Source: Aquirufa antheringensis
Lineage (GTDB): Bacteria; Bacteroidota; Bacteroidia; Cytophagales; Spirosomataceae
Assembly (NCBI RefSeq): GCF_004307425.1
Contig: NZ_SEWZ01000002.1
Coordinates: 128,935 to 192,934, forward strand
Reading direction: 5' to 3'
Length of the DNA: 64,000 bases
The translations under genes were made by a program, and so were the position numbers. The notes under the pieces were generated by a model. That model did not search any database. It was not told the origin of the DNA and saw only the letters and a list, made by a program, of their open reading frames with translations. Below, one piece after another: positions 52,583-60,697 of this stretch; the first letter of the stretch is position 1; every line of letters begins with the position of its first letter.

Positions 52583-53801
52583 TTGCCTTTACTAAAACGT
52601 CCAGTTCTTTCGGCGTCGTGAAAACATTAGGGGTAATTCTGCAGCCGTGGATATTGCCTCCGTCGATGGCTACGGTGAAGATCTTGTATTCTTTCATCAA
52701 GCGCTCAGCCAAAATCGATGGCTTAATACCCTCAATCCCCACATTCGCAATCGCACAAGATTTTGTGGGATCTGCCGGATGGTGCAATCGAACACGCGGA
52801 ATAGCGCGCACTTTCGTGGTCCAGTAATTTTGTAAATAACGTAAACGCTCTTCCTTGCGAGCAGGGCCCAGTTTTTCGTAGAAATCGATGGCGTCATCCA
52901 CGGCTAAATCCGTGTAAACAGGAATCGTTCCTACGTGATTTAAGTGTTTAATGTCTGTCAAAGGAACTCCCTCCTCCGCTAACAATGGCCAGATTTGCGA
53001 GATCTTTTCTTTTCGAACATGCAAGATCCCTACCCCTAACGGTACGGCCAGCCACTTGTGCAAACTCGCCCCATAATAGTCACAGTTTAAGTCTGAAATT
53101 TTGAATTGAATTTGCGCCACGGCGTGTGCGCCGTCGACCATCACTTCCACACCGCGGGCGTGTGCCATGTCGCAGATTTGGCGAATGGGATTGATTTGGC
53201 CGGTCACATTGACCATATGACACACCATGATGAGCTTGGTTTTGTCGGTGATGGCTTTGGCATATAAATCGACAATTTCCTGATCAGAAGCAGGGTTAGT
53301 AGGCAATGAAATGACTTTCAAAACGATCCCCTGACGTCGAGCGACCTGCTTGAACATGTCTTGCATCGCGCCATAATCCTGGATCGCAAAGATGGCCTCA
53401 TCACCCGCTTTCCAAGGAAAACCGCTGATGATGGTGTCGAGGGATTCGGTGGTATTTCGCGTTAAAACAAGGGTGTCTTCCGGGCAACCGACAAGTCGAG
53501 CAACGCGTGCTGCGATTCGTTTTTTATTTTCAAATTGCACCGTCCGCATGTAATAGGCTCCTTGGGCGTTAACTTTGCGGATGTGCTGAAAGTATTTCTC
53601 CAAAGTAGACTCCGGAGTGATATTATAATAACCACTTTCCAGGTTAATGAAGTCTGGACTTAGCTTATATCCTCCGCGGATTCCCTCCCAAAAATCTTCG
53701 TCTGAAGCGAGTGATTCGACTGTTTGGGTTTTGGCATACGAAAACCAAGGCGCCGAAGCCCCCAAAAGTGTGCAGGCTTTAAGGAAAGTGCGTTTATTCA
53801 T
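52563..53801 (-). CDS. Exported class V aminotransferase-fold PLP enzyme
   Basis: PLP-dependent enzyme of 412 aa (isopenicillin-N-epimerase/cysteine-desulfurase-like). N-terminal Tat-like leader MNKRTFLKACTLLGASAPWFSYA indicates export, rare for PLP enzymes. Seen: RNTTESLDTIISGFPWKAGDE, the Asp motif EVMVDGAHAVAQIQF and the PLP lysine in GASLHKWLAVPLGVGIL (about residue 250). It is divergent from a gluconate-dehydrogenase-like pair. The substrate is unknown. Confidence 0.85.
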   Translation of the reverse strand: MNKRTFLKACTLLGASAPWFSYAKTQTVESLASDEDFWEGIRGGYKLSPDFINLESGYYNITPESTLEKYFQHIRKVNAQGAYYMRTVQFENKKRIAARVARLVGCPEDTLVLTRNTTESLDTIISGFPWKAGDEAIFAIQDYGAMQDMFKQVARRQGIVLKVISLPTNPASDQEIVDLYAKAITDKTKLIMVCHMVNVTGQINPIRQICDMAHARGVEVMVDGAHAVAQIQFKISDLNCDYYGASLHKWLAVPLGVGILHVRKEKISQIWPLLAEEGVPLTDIKHLNHVGTIPVYTDLAVDDAIDFYEKLGPARKEERLRYLQNYWTTKVRAIPRVRLHHPADPTKSCAIANVGIEGIKPSILAERLMKEYKIFTVAIDGGNIHGCRITPNVFTTPKELDVLVKAISELAS

Positions 53802-53914
53802 GGTAGAAAATTAGCAAAAAAATCACATTTTGCCCTTGAATAATGAAGAATGTGATTAAATTTGTTTTCCGCCTCATATTAGGCGAATACCTAGAACAAT
53901 TTAACATAAAACTC

Positions 53915-54520
53915 ATGATGAAAAGAAGAGATGCCATCTCTCAAATCGCCTTGTTGTTAGGAGGTGCTTTCACAGCTCCTACCTTAATGGCCATGGATGT
54001 GAGAAAAGGCAATACCTCCATCGTTGCAGCAGATTTTAGCCTAACAGATGCGCAACGTCAAATCGTCTCAGCTGTCGCTGAACATATTATTCCAAGAACG
54101 TCTACGCCAGGTGCTATCGATGCAGGTGTTCCCGCTTTCATCGAAATGATGTTAAAAGATTGCTACAAAAAACCAGAACACAACAGCTTCCTAAAAGGGG
54201 TGAACGACTTAGCGAAAGCTAATTTCTTAGCACAACCTGCGGCAGGCCAAGTGGCGATGTTGACTTTACTAGAGGCAAACACAAAAGATTTAATGAAGAG
54301 CTATTCTCAGAAGAAAATCAAAGTGGGCGATAACGTGGATAAAGAAACACTAGAAGGCGCTAACGGTGTTCCATTCTGGAGATTAATGAAAGAATTAACG
54401 CTTTTAGGATACTATACATCTGAAAAAGGCATTGAAGCTTCTTTCGTTTACGAGCCAGTTCCTGGCAAATTTGAGTTGATTACGGATATGAAGCCGACTC
54501 AAAAATCTTTCGTGTATTAA
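53915..54520 (+). CDS. Gluconate 2-dehydrogenase subunit 3-like protein
   Basis: Protein of 201 aa with a Tat-like leader (MKRRDAISQIALLLGGAFTAPTLMA; starts at either 53915 or 53918) and the subunit-3 core LTDAQRQIVSAVAEHIIPRTSTPGAIDAGVPAFIEMML. The open frame extends to 53843 but the twin-Arg leader decides the start. It accompanies a GMC oxidoreductase 18 nt downstream, the standard small/large subunit pair that oxidises sugars or sugar acids in the periplasm. Confidence 0.9.
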   Translation: MMKRRDAISQIALLLGGAFTAPTLMAMDVRKGNTSIVAADFSLTDAQRQIVSAVAEHIIPRTSTPGAIDAGVPAFIEMMLKDCYKKPEHNSFLKGVNDLAKANFLAQPAAGQVAMLTLLEANTKDLMKSYSQKKIKVGDNVDKETLEGANGVPFWRLMKELTLLGYYTSEKGIEASFVYEPVPGKFELITDMKPTQKSFVY

Positions 54521-54538
54521 TCTGAAAAATTAGAAAAA

Positions 54539-56254
54539 ATGAATCTGAATATAGATGCAATTAAAGGCCAAACGTTTGACGCAATCGTCATCGGATCCGG
54601 TATCTCCGGAGGTTGGGCTGCAAAAGAATTAACAGAAAAAGGCTTAAAAGTAGCGGTTTTAGAGCGTGGTCGCGAGATCAAGCACATCGAAGGCTACGAA
54701 ACGGCGAATAAAAACCCGTGGGAATTCGATCACCGTGGTCGTCCTACGAATATGGCTGCTGAAGAGTATTGGGCAGGTATGCGTACAGGCTATACGGCAA
54801 ACGAAGAGCACCGCTACTTATTCGAAAACGATAAGCAAAACCCTTATTTAGAGAAAAGAGGCGGATTCGACTGGACTCGTGCTTACCACACAGGTGGTAA
54901 ATCGTTGTTATGGGGTCGCCAAACATACCGTTGGAACCGTGAGGATTTCTTAGCAAATGAAAAAGAAGGTGTAGGTACACCGTGGCCTATCGGCTATGAT
55001 GATTTAGCGCCTTGGTATTCATATGTAGAGAAATTTGCAGGTATTTCAGGGCAAGCTGAAGGCTTAGACGTATTACCGGATTCTGAATTCATGCCGGCGA
55101 TGCAGATGACTGCTCCAGAGACTCACTTTAAAAATGCAGTGAATAAGAAATTAGGTCGTGCCGTGACCGTAGGTCGCGTAGCGCACTTAACAAACCCAGG
55201 AAAACAACATACCGCTTTAGGACGTTCGTCTTGTAATTACCGTAACAAGTGTATGCGTGGTTGCCCGTATGGCGCGTATTTCTCCTCTTTATCAGCGACT
55301 TTACCTGCAGCGATGCGCACAGGTCGTTTAACGATGGTTCACAATGCGATTGCCGCTGAAATCATTTATGACGAAGCTACGCAGAAGGCCAAAGGTGTTC
55401 GCGTGATTGACCAAATCACGAACGAGTCGAAAGAATATTTCGCTAAAATCATCTTCGTGAACGCGGGTGCGATCCAGTCTACTTCGATCTTAATGAACTC
55501 GAAATCGAATCGTTACCAAAACGGTTTAGGAAACGACTCGGATCAATTAGGCCGTAACATCATGGACCACCACTTAGGGGTAGGTGCAAGTGCGACCGTG
55601 GAAGGTTTTGAGAAAGATTACATGTTCGGAAATCGTCCAAATGGTTTATACATTCCTCGTTTCCAAAACTGGGGCAAAGACAAGCGTGCTTATTCACGTG
55701 GTTTCGGATACCAAGGTGGCGCGAGCCGCGAGGGTTGGGGCCGTGGCGTGGGAGCGGATGGCTTTGGTGCAGATTTCAAAGAGAGCTTAACACACCCAGG
55801 ACAATGGACGGTTGGTTTTGGTGGTTTTGGAGAAATTCTTCCAAACCCAGAGAACCGTTTCGTTCTTAGTGCACAAAAAGATAAGTGGGGCTTACCAGTA
55901 TTGGAATTCTCTGCAGACTTTGGCCAAAACGAATTACAAATGCGCGAGGACATGATGAACGAGGCAGCGACTATGTTAGAGGCGGCTGGCTTCAAAAACA
56001 TCAACGCGTACAACAAGCAAGATACTCACATCGGCTTAGGTATTCACGAAATGGGTACGGCTCGTATGGGTACGTCTGTGAAGAACTCAATCGTTAACAA
56101 GCACAACCAAGTTCACGAGGTGAAAAACGTGTTCATGACGGATGGTGCGGCAATGGCTTCCGCTTCTTGTGTGAATCCTTCGTTAACGTACATGGCGATG
56201 ACAGCTCGTGCAGCTGACTTTGCGGTGAGCGAGTTGAAGAAGAGGAATTTGTAA
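54539..56254 (+). CDS. GMC-family oxidoreductase (gluconate dehydrogenase-like large subunit)
   Basis: FAD-dependent GMC enzyme of 571 aa. FAD motif IVIGSGISGGWAAKEL (about residues 16-31), substrate-site RGGFDWTRAYHTGGKSLLWGRQTYRW, the Cys cluster SSCNYRNKCMRGCPYGAYF (about 231-249), HEMGTARMG and the terminal VNPSLTYMAMTARAADF. No signal of its own; export on the partner's Tat leader is likely. The stop TAA is followed immediately by hairpin-unit array E. Confidence 0.92.
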   Translation: MNLNIDAIKGQTFDAIVIGSGISGGWAAKELTEKGLKVAVLERGREIKHIEGYETANKNPWEFDHRGRPTNMAAEEYWAGMRTGYTANEEHRYLFENDKQNPYLEKRGGFDWTRAYHTGGKSLLWGRQTYRWNREDFLANEKEGVGTPWPIGYDDLAPWYSYVEKFAGISGQAEGLDVLPDSEFMPAMQMTAPETHFKNAVNKKLGRAVTVGRVAHLTNPGKQHTALGRSSCNYRNKCMRGCPYGAYFSSLSATLPAAMRTGRLTMVHNAIAAEIIYDEATQKAKGVRVIDQITNESKEYFAKIIFVNAGAIQSTSILMNSKSNRYQNGLGNDSDQLGRNIMDHHLGVGASATVEGFEKDYMFGNRPNGLYIPRFQNWGKDKRAYSRGFGYQGGASREGWGRGVGADGFGADFKESLTHPGQWTVGFGGFGEILPNPENRFVLSAQKDKWGLPVLEFSADFGQNELQMREDMMNEAATMLEAAGFKNINAYNKQDTHIGLGIHEMGTARMGTSVKNSIVNKHNQVHEVKNVFMTDGAAMASASCVNPSLTYMAMTARAADFAVSELKKRNL

Positions 56255-56306
56255 GCGACGAAGTCGCTGGTCGGCGCGAAGCGCCTTAGTCGCCTGCGGC
56301 TTAGTC
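56255..56306. repeat. Hairpin-unit array E
   Basis: Three units in the TTAGTC orientation starting at the base after the GMC stop codon: stems GCGAC/GTCGC, GGCGC/GCGCC and the short GCC/GGC (GCCTGCGGC). It lies between the stop codon and the terminator at 56325. Confidence 0.85.
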
Positions 56307-56324
56307 AAAGAGTCCGGAGGAAAT

Positions 56325-56359
56325 AAAAAGGGTGGCAGATTCTGTCACCCTTTTTATTT
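56325..56359 (+). terminator. Terminator of the GMC operon
   Basis: 14-bp stem AAAAAGGGTGGCAG / CTGTCACCCTTTTT (one G-U pair), loop ATT, followed by ATTTTAT. Located 70 nt past the stop, beyond array E. Confidence 0.85.
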
Positions 56360-56664
56360 TATGTGGTTTGCTGCTCTGTAGGGCATTTTTGAGTGAAAAT
56401 AAGCGCGAGGCACTCAAGCGGCTTTTCGGGTATTGACAACTTTTGTCAAGAGTCGCTGCTTCGCAGCTCCAAAGAGCAAAGCAAAAAGCACAAAGAATAA
56501 AGTTTGATCTAGATTTACTTATATCATCGCTCCTCGATTTAGTCGCCTACGGCTGAGTCAAAGAGTCCTGAAAAGACATTCACCACTTACCATTCAATCA
56601 CTATACTCGTCCCCTGCGGGGGACTCCAACTTTATTATTTGTGCTTTATGCTTTGTGCTTTCTT
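56360..56664. repeat. Mixed repeat region before madM
   Basis: No gene. It contains a single hairpin unit (56455-56467, GCTGCTTCGCAGC), an AAGCATA-type heptamer array (56471-56502), two hairpin units (56526-56559), a reversed GGTGAAT segment near 56578 and the reversed AAGCATA array (56630-56664) that abuts the madM stop codon. The two AAGCATA arrays form an inverted pair around about 127 bp. Confidence 0.75.
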
Positions 56665-57423
56665 TTAAAGAATCGCTCGCATCAAAAAATACAACACCGA
56701 CGGGCACATCAAACAACCCAATCCCGTATAGAAAGTAGCCGTCATGGCTCCATAGGGTACTAATTTAGGATCTGTGGCAGCGAGACCGGCAGCTGTTCCG
56801 CTGGTGGTTCCCATGAGTCCACCAAAAATCATCGCCGATTGGGGAGTCTTCAATCCAATGTAAGGGGCGATTAAAGGGGTTCCGATCGTTACCAAAATCG
56901 ATTTTACTACACCAGCCGCGATACTGATGGCAATGATATCGGAACTTGCACCTAAGGCTGTTCCGGTTACGGGGCCTACGACGAAGGTACAGGCGCCGGC
57001 ACCGATGGTGGTGAGGCTTTCGGCGTCTGTGATTCCCATGGCATAGGCGATGATGACGCCAGCTGCGAAGGAAATGATGACACCTAAAAATAAGGATAGG
57101 ACTCCGATGGGGCCGGTCTTTTTGATAATGGCAAAGCTGGCGCCCATCGCGGTAGAGACGATGGCGAAGTCGCGGAACATGGGGCCGCCCATGATTTCGA
57201 AGCCGGAGAAACCGGGAATGTCGGCGATACCTTTTTTGCCTAGGGTTTCAAGGCCAGCGAAATAGGCCAAAACTAAGCCCATGAAGATGGAAATGGCGGA
57301 GCCTGGGATTTTGCCGCGGGTCAGGGTTTTCGAGATTCTCTCCGAAAAATACATGATGAGGCCTGTGATGAGGAAAGCGAAGACTAGGCCGTTTTTGTCG
57401 AGGAAGGTGATGATGTATTCCAT
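56665..57423 (-). CDS. madM: Malonate transporter MadM subunit
   Basis: Membrane protein of 252 aa with about eight hydrophobic segments, matching the MadM subunit of the sodium-dependent malonate uptake system: the conserved EIMGGPMFRDFAIVSTAMGASF, GAGACTFVVGPVTGTALGASSD and GGLMGTTSGTAAGLAATDPKL. It starts within the stop codon region of madL (1-nt overlap). Its stop abuts an AAGCATA heptamer array. Confidence 0.92.
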   Translation of the reverse strand: MEYIITFLDKNGLVFAFLITGLIMYFSERISKTLTRGKIPGSAISIFMGLVLAYFAGLETLGKKGIADIPGFSGFEIMGGPMFRDFAIVSTAMGASFAIIKKTGPIGVLSLFLGVIISFAAGVIIAYAMGITDAESLTTIGAGACTFVVGPVTGTALGASSDIIAISIAAGVVKSILVTIGTPLIAPYIGLKTPQSAMIFGGLMGTTSGTAAGLAATDPKLVPYGAMTATFYTGLGCLMCPSVLYFLMRAIL

Positions 57424-57782
57424 TAGTCTTTGGGCGCTAGTTTAGATAAAAGGGGCATTAAGGCGAGGCAGGCGATGACGGGAATGATGCCTGCCAAAAG
57501 GGCGAGTAGGCCATTAGAGAAGGCGACGCGGACGTTTTGGACGGATGACATGGCCACGATGATGGGGATGTACATTTTGGACCAAAAGTGTACGCCCTCC
57601 CCCATTTCGAGGTGGAAGAGGCCGCGTTTTTCGAGCTCGTTTTGGGATAAAATCAGGAAAAGCATCGCAAATCCGACACCTCCTACGTTTGCTTGGATCC
57701 CCAAAAAACGACCGAGGGTTTCCCCCAGGATTTGGCCTGAAACAAAACAGGCAGCTAATAAGGCAACTCCGCGTAATAGCAT
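57423..57782 (-). CDS. madL: Malonate transporter MadL subunit
   Basis: Small membrane protein of 119 aa with about four hydrophobic segments, matching MadL: LGRFLGIQANVGGVGFAMLFLI and the loop HFWSKMYIPIIVAMSSVQNV. Encoded between the acyl-CoA ligase (1 nt upstream) and MadM, so the three form one operon for malonate uptake and activation. Confidence 0.92.
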   Translation of the reverse strand: MLLRGVALLAACFVSGQILGETLGRFLGIQANVGGVGFAMLFLILSQNELEKRGLFHLEMGEGVHFWSKMYIPIIVAMSSVQNVRVAFSNGLLALLAGIIPVIACLALMPLLSKLAPKD

Positions 57783-57783
57783 G

Positions 57784-59313
57784 TTAGTTTTTGATTAGGT
57801 TAACGACGTCTTTTTTCGTGACTTTGCCCATCGCGTTGCGAGGTAATTCAGGCAAACGGTAGTACGCCCGAGGGGTTTTATACGCGGGCATTTGTTCGCG
57901 CATCCAGGCATTTAAGGCTTTCGTGTCGAAATCATCTTGGCAGACAATGGCGGCGCTTACGAGTTCGCCCCATTCGTCATTTTCGACGCCCACGACGCAG
58001 CAATCCTCGATTCCGGGGTAGGTGCGGAGAACTTCTTCGATTTCCAAAGCGGAAATTTTATAGCCTCCAGATTTAATGATGTCGACGGAGTTTCGGCCCA
58101 AAATCCGGTAGCCTCCCAGCTCGTCCATCGTCGCGATGTCCCCAGTTTTGAAGAAACCATCCTTGGTAAATGACTCCGCGGTGGACTCTGGTTTTTGCCA
58201 GTATTCATTGAAGACGTTTGGCCCTTTGACCTGAATCTCCCCTATCTCTGTACCCGGAATGACGTTATCTTGTTCATCCGCTAATCGCACTTGAACGCCC
58301 GGAAGTGGATATCCCACGTGACCCGGCACACGAGGGCCATCGTAGGGATTACTCAAGGCCATCCCGATTTCGGTCATCCCATAACGCTCCAAAAGGCTAT
58401 GTTCACTAATCGTCTTCCAGCGCTCCATCACGGAAACCGGTAACGCGGCAGAACCCGAGATCATGAGTCTGAATTTGGACATAATGTGGGTCATCTCTTT
58501 TTGGTCCACCTCAGACAACGATTCCCAATGCGTAATCAACTTATAATAGATGGTCGGAACGGCCATAAAGACGTTCAACTGACCTTTTTTAAAGATATCA
58601 AACAGCGCTTCCGCCGAAAAACTAGGCAAAAACTGGCAAGTCGCCCCCGCCCAAAGCGAGCAAGAAACGATATTAATCACCCCGTGAATGTGGTGCAGCG
58701 GCAAAATACAGATCGAATAATCCGCCGAAGTCCAACGCCAAGCATCGATCAAAGTCGAAATTTGCGCATTCAAATTCGCGTGAGTGGACACCACACCTTT
58801 GGGCAAATTCGTCGTACCAGAGGTGTAGAGCATCATGGCGCGGCGGGAAGCAGAAACAGTCGGGAGTCGATAGTCGAGAGTCGCTAGTCGAGAGTCGATG
58901 GTCGTCAATTGGGAGTCGCTAGTCGCTAGTCGAGAGTCACTAGTCGTCAGTAGACGTAATCCTAGCTCTTCGCATAATGGTTTGAGTAATTCTTCGAATT
59001 CCGGGGAAACGACCACGATGCTCGAGCCAGAATTCTCAATCGTATAGCGCAAAGAGGGCAACGGGTAGGTCAAACAAAGCGGAACGGCCACGCCGCCAGC
59101 ACGCCAAATCCCCCACTGCACCCGCACATAATCAAAACCAGGGTTCACCATGTAGGCGACTCGGGCTTCATTTAGGTCTGTATTTTTATCTAATAAGGTC
59201 GAAGCGAAGGCTTTCGAGGCGTCTAAAAGCTGTGAATAAGTATAATTTGTACCATCCGAAATTATGGCGGTCTTCTCCAGGTGCTTTTCAGCTTGGGCAA
59301 AAATGGATATCAT
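57784..59313 (-). CDS. Acyl-CoA ligase, probably malonyl-CoA synthetase, with in-frame repeat insert
   Basis: AMP-forming ligase of 509 aa with P-loop LYTSGTTNLPKG (about residues 162-173), RYGMTEIGMALSNPY, and the C-terminal GRNSVDIIKSGGYKISALEIEEVL with the catalytic region PRNAMGKVTKK. The Mad genes downstream imply malonate as substrate (MatB-like), giving malonyl-CoA, ADP-free. Residues 124-152, just before the P-loop, are a seven-residue repeat (TSDSRLA, TSDSQLT, TIDSRLA, TLDYRLP) encoded by the 7-bp AGTC-family satellite; MatB homologues have an ordinary short linker here. No malonyl-CoA decarboxylase gene is nearby. Confidence 0.85.
   Translation of the reverse strand: MISIFAQAEKHLEKTAIISDGTNYTYSQLLDASKAFASTLLDKNTDLNEARVAYMVNPGFDYVRVQWGIWRAGGVAVPLCLTYPLPSLRYTIENSGSSIVVVSPEFEELLKPLCEELGLRLLTTSDSRLATSDSQLTTIDSRLATLDYRLPTVSASRRAMMLYTSGTTNLPKGVVSTHANLNAQISTLIDAWRWTSADYSICILPLHHIHGVINIVSCSLWAGATCQFLPSFSAEALFDIFKKGQLNVFMAVPTIYYKLITHWESLSEVDQKEMTHIMSKFRLMISGSAALPVSVMERWKTISEHSLLERYGMTEIGMALSNPYDGPRVPGHVGYPLPGVQVRLADEQDNVIPGTEIGEIQVKGPNVFNEYWQKPESTAESFTKDGFFKTGDIATMDELGGYRILGRNSVDIIKSGGYKISALEIEEVLRTYPGIEDCCVVGVENDEWGELVSAAIVCQDDFDTKALNAWMREQMPAYKTPRAYYRLPELPRNAMGKVTKKDVVNLIKN
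58858..58944. repeat. AGTC heptamer satellite inside the acyl-CoA ligase gene
   Basis: About twelve units of the form AGTCGAT, AGTCGCT, AGTCGAG and AGTCACT inside the coding sequence. Three 7-bp units equal 21 nt, so the protein repeats every seven residues and the reading frame is kept. Same family as 18872-19010. Confidence 0.92.
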
Positions 59314-59500
59314 GAGGTTGAATAGGTTTGTTCAAAGATAGGGAAAGAATGGTAAATGGAGGATAGTGAATGGCAAGAACAATGGTAAATGGTGAATGGT
59401 AAATGGTAAATGTGCGACTGCGGTTCAGAATCAAAGAGTAAAGTTCATTGGGAATCATTTACCATTCACCACTTACCATTCACCATTTTAAGAAAGCTCC
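59314..59500. repeat. Inverted pair of GGTAAAT heptamer arrays
   Basis: Between the ligase start and the recF stop. GGTAAAT/GGTGAAT units run forward in 59351-59412 and on the opposite strand in 59456-59488, enclosing about 43 bp. The right arm ends 12 nt from the recF stop codon. This must also hold the promoter of the malonate operon, which was not identified. Confidence 0.8.
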
Positions 59501-60583
59501 CTACAAAGAGATATAATGTATATTCCCCTTCAAATCTTTCAGCAATTTCTTGGTCCTTTCCGGTCTGGCATCGGTGATGAAGACTTGGCCAAAGTGTTCT
59601 TCGGCCATCATTTGGACCAAACGCTGGATGCGGCGGTCGTCGAGTTTGTCGAAGATGTCGTCGAGGAGCAAGAGGGGTTTGCGGGGTTTGGCGGCTACGA
59701 GGGAGTCGAATTGCGCTAGTTTTAGCGCGACGACGAAGGATTTTTGCTGCCCTTGGGAGCCAAATTTGCGTAAGGAATAGCCATTGATTTTAAAATCAAA
59801 TTCATCTCGATGAATTCCGATGGATGTCCGCTGCGCGGACAAATCCAGCGGTTCCGCGGCGCGAAGCGCCGCGTCAAAGCCCCCAGCTTCGAAAGTGGTT
59901 TCGAGCTGAATATCGACGTCCTCGCGGTCGTCTGAAAGTTTGGAATAATGAAACTTGAAACTAGGCAAAAAGACCTCCAAGAATTGCTTTCTAGCTTTTG
60001 CCAGCGATTCCCCCAGTTCTACTAAGGGTGCGTGGTAACTATCTAAATGGAGGCGATCGACCTGACCGCGTTCTGCAAATTGCTTTAATAATACGTTGCG
60101 CTGCTGGACGATACGGTTATAGCGTAGTAATTGATCCAGGAAGTTGCGGTCAAGCTGGGACATCATGCCGTCAAAGAAACGGCGGCGCTCTTCACTTCCC
60201 TCGCGCACTAAATCGGTATCATGTGGATCCATTAAAACCACCGGGAAGTGGCCAATGTGGTCCGCTAAGCGGGGATAGGGTTTGTCATCGCGGAGGAATT
60301 GCTTTTTGGCCCCCTTCTGAAAAACACAAGTAATCTGGGTTTCGCGATCCTGGGTATCAACAAAATCCCCCTGTACTCGAAAAAATTCTTGTGTATGTTT
60401 GATGCAAAGCTGATCCGAAATTCCCCGCGCACTTTTCGTCATCGAAAGGAAATGAATCGCATCCAAGAGATTCGTTTTACCAATGCCGTTCTCCCCCACA
60501 ATGCAATTAATCTCCGAAATAAAGCTGAATCTAGCCTCCTCATAGGATTTAAACTGATTAACCTGAAGAGATTTGAGGTGCAT
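59501..60583 (-). CDS. recF: DNA replication and repair protein RecF
   Basis: SMC-like ATPase of 360 aa (E. coli 357) that loads RecA at single-strand gaps with RecO and RecR. Walker A GENGIGKTNLLDAIHFL (about residues 34-50), signature motif GSQGQQKSFVVALKLAQF and Walker B LLLLDDIFDKLDDRR near residue 310. It is not beside dnaA, dnaN or gyrB here. The coding sequence includes two strong hairpins at 59826-59840 and 59855-59873 (see findings). Confidence 0.95.
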   Translation of the reverse strand: MHLKSLQVNQFKSYEEARFSFISEINCIVGENGIGKTNLLDAIHFLSMTKSARGISDQLCIKHTQEFFRVQGDFVDTQDRETQITCVFQKGAKKQFLRDDKPYPRLADHIGHFPVVLMDPHDTDLVREGSEERRRFFDGMMSQLDRNFLDQLLRYNRIVQQRNVLLKQFAERGQVDRLHLDSYHAPLVELGESLAKARKQFLEVFLPSFKFHYSKLSDDREDVDIQLETTFEAGGFDAALRAAEPLDLSAQRTSIGIHRDEFDFKINGYSLRKFGSQGQQKSFVVALKLAQFDSLVAAKPRKPLLLLDDIFDKLDDRRIQRLVQMMAEEHFGQVFITDARPERTKKLLKDLKGNIHYISL

Positions 60584-60630
60584 GGATGTAGGAATGCGAT
60601 TAAAAGCGTGTAAAAATAAAGATTTTGTAC

Positions 60631-60638
60631 TAATTTTG
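60631..60638 (+). promoter_or_regulatory. Likely -7 element of pdhA
   Basis: TAATTTTG followed by CA, a perfect TAnnTTTG element 60 nt before the pdhA ATG. No good TTTG was found 17-20 nt upstream. Confidence 0.45.
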
Positions 60639-60697
60639 CAGGCATATAGGCTGGAATTAATGCTGGCTTACCGCTTTAAAAATATTCTATCAAGAAG

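Noticed and set aside
58486-58887. Plus-strand frame of 133 codons opposite the acyl-CoA ligase
   Set aside because: Antisense to conserved ligase motifs; Arg-rich translation is typical of a shadow frame.
59501-60583. Replication origin near recF
   Set aside because: No dnaA, dnaN, gyrB or clustered DnaA boxes nearby; recF alone is not evidence of oriC.
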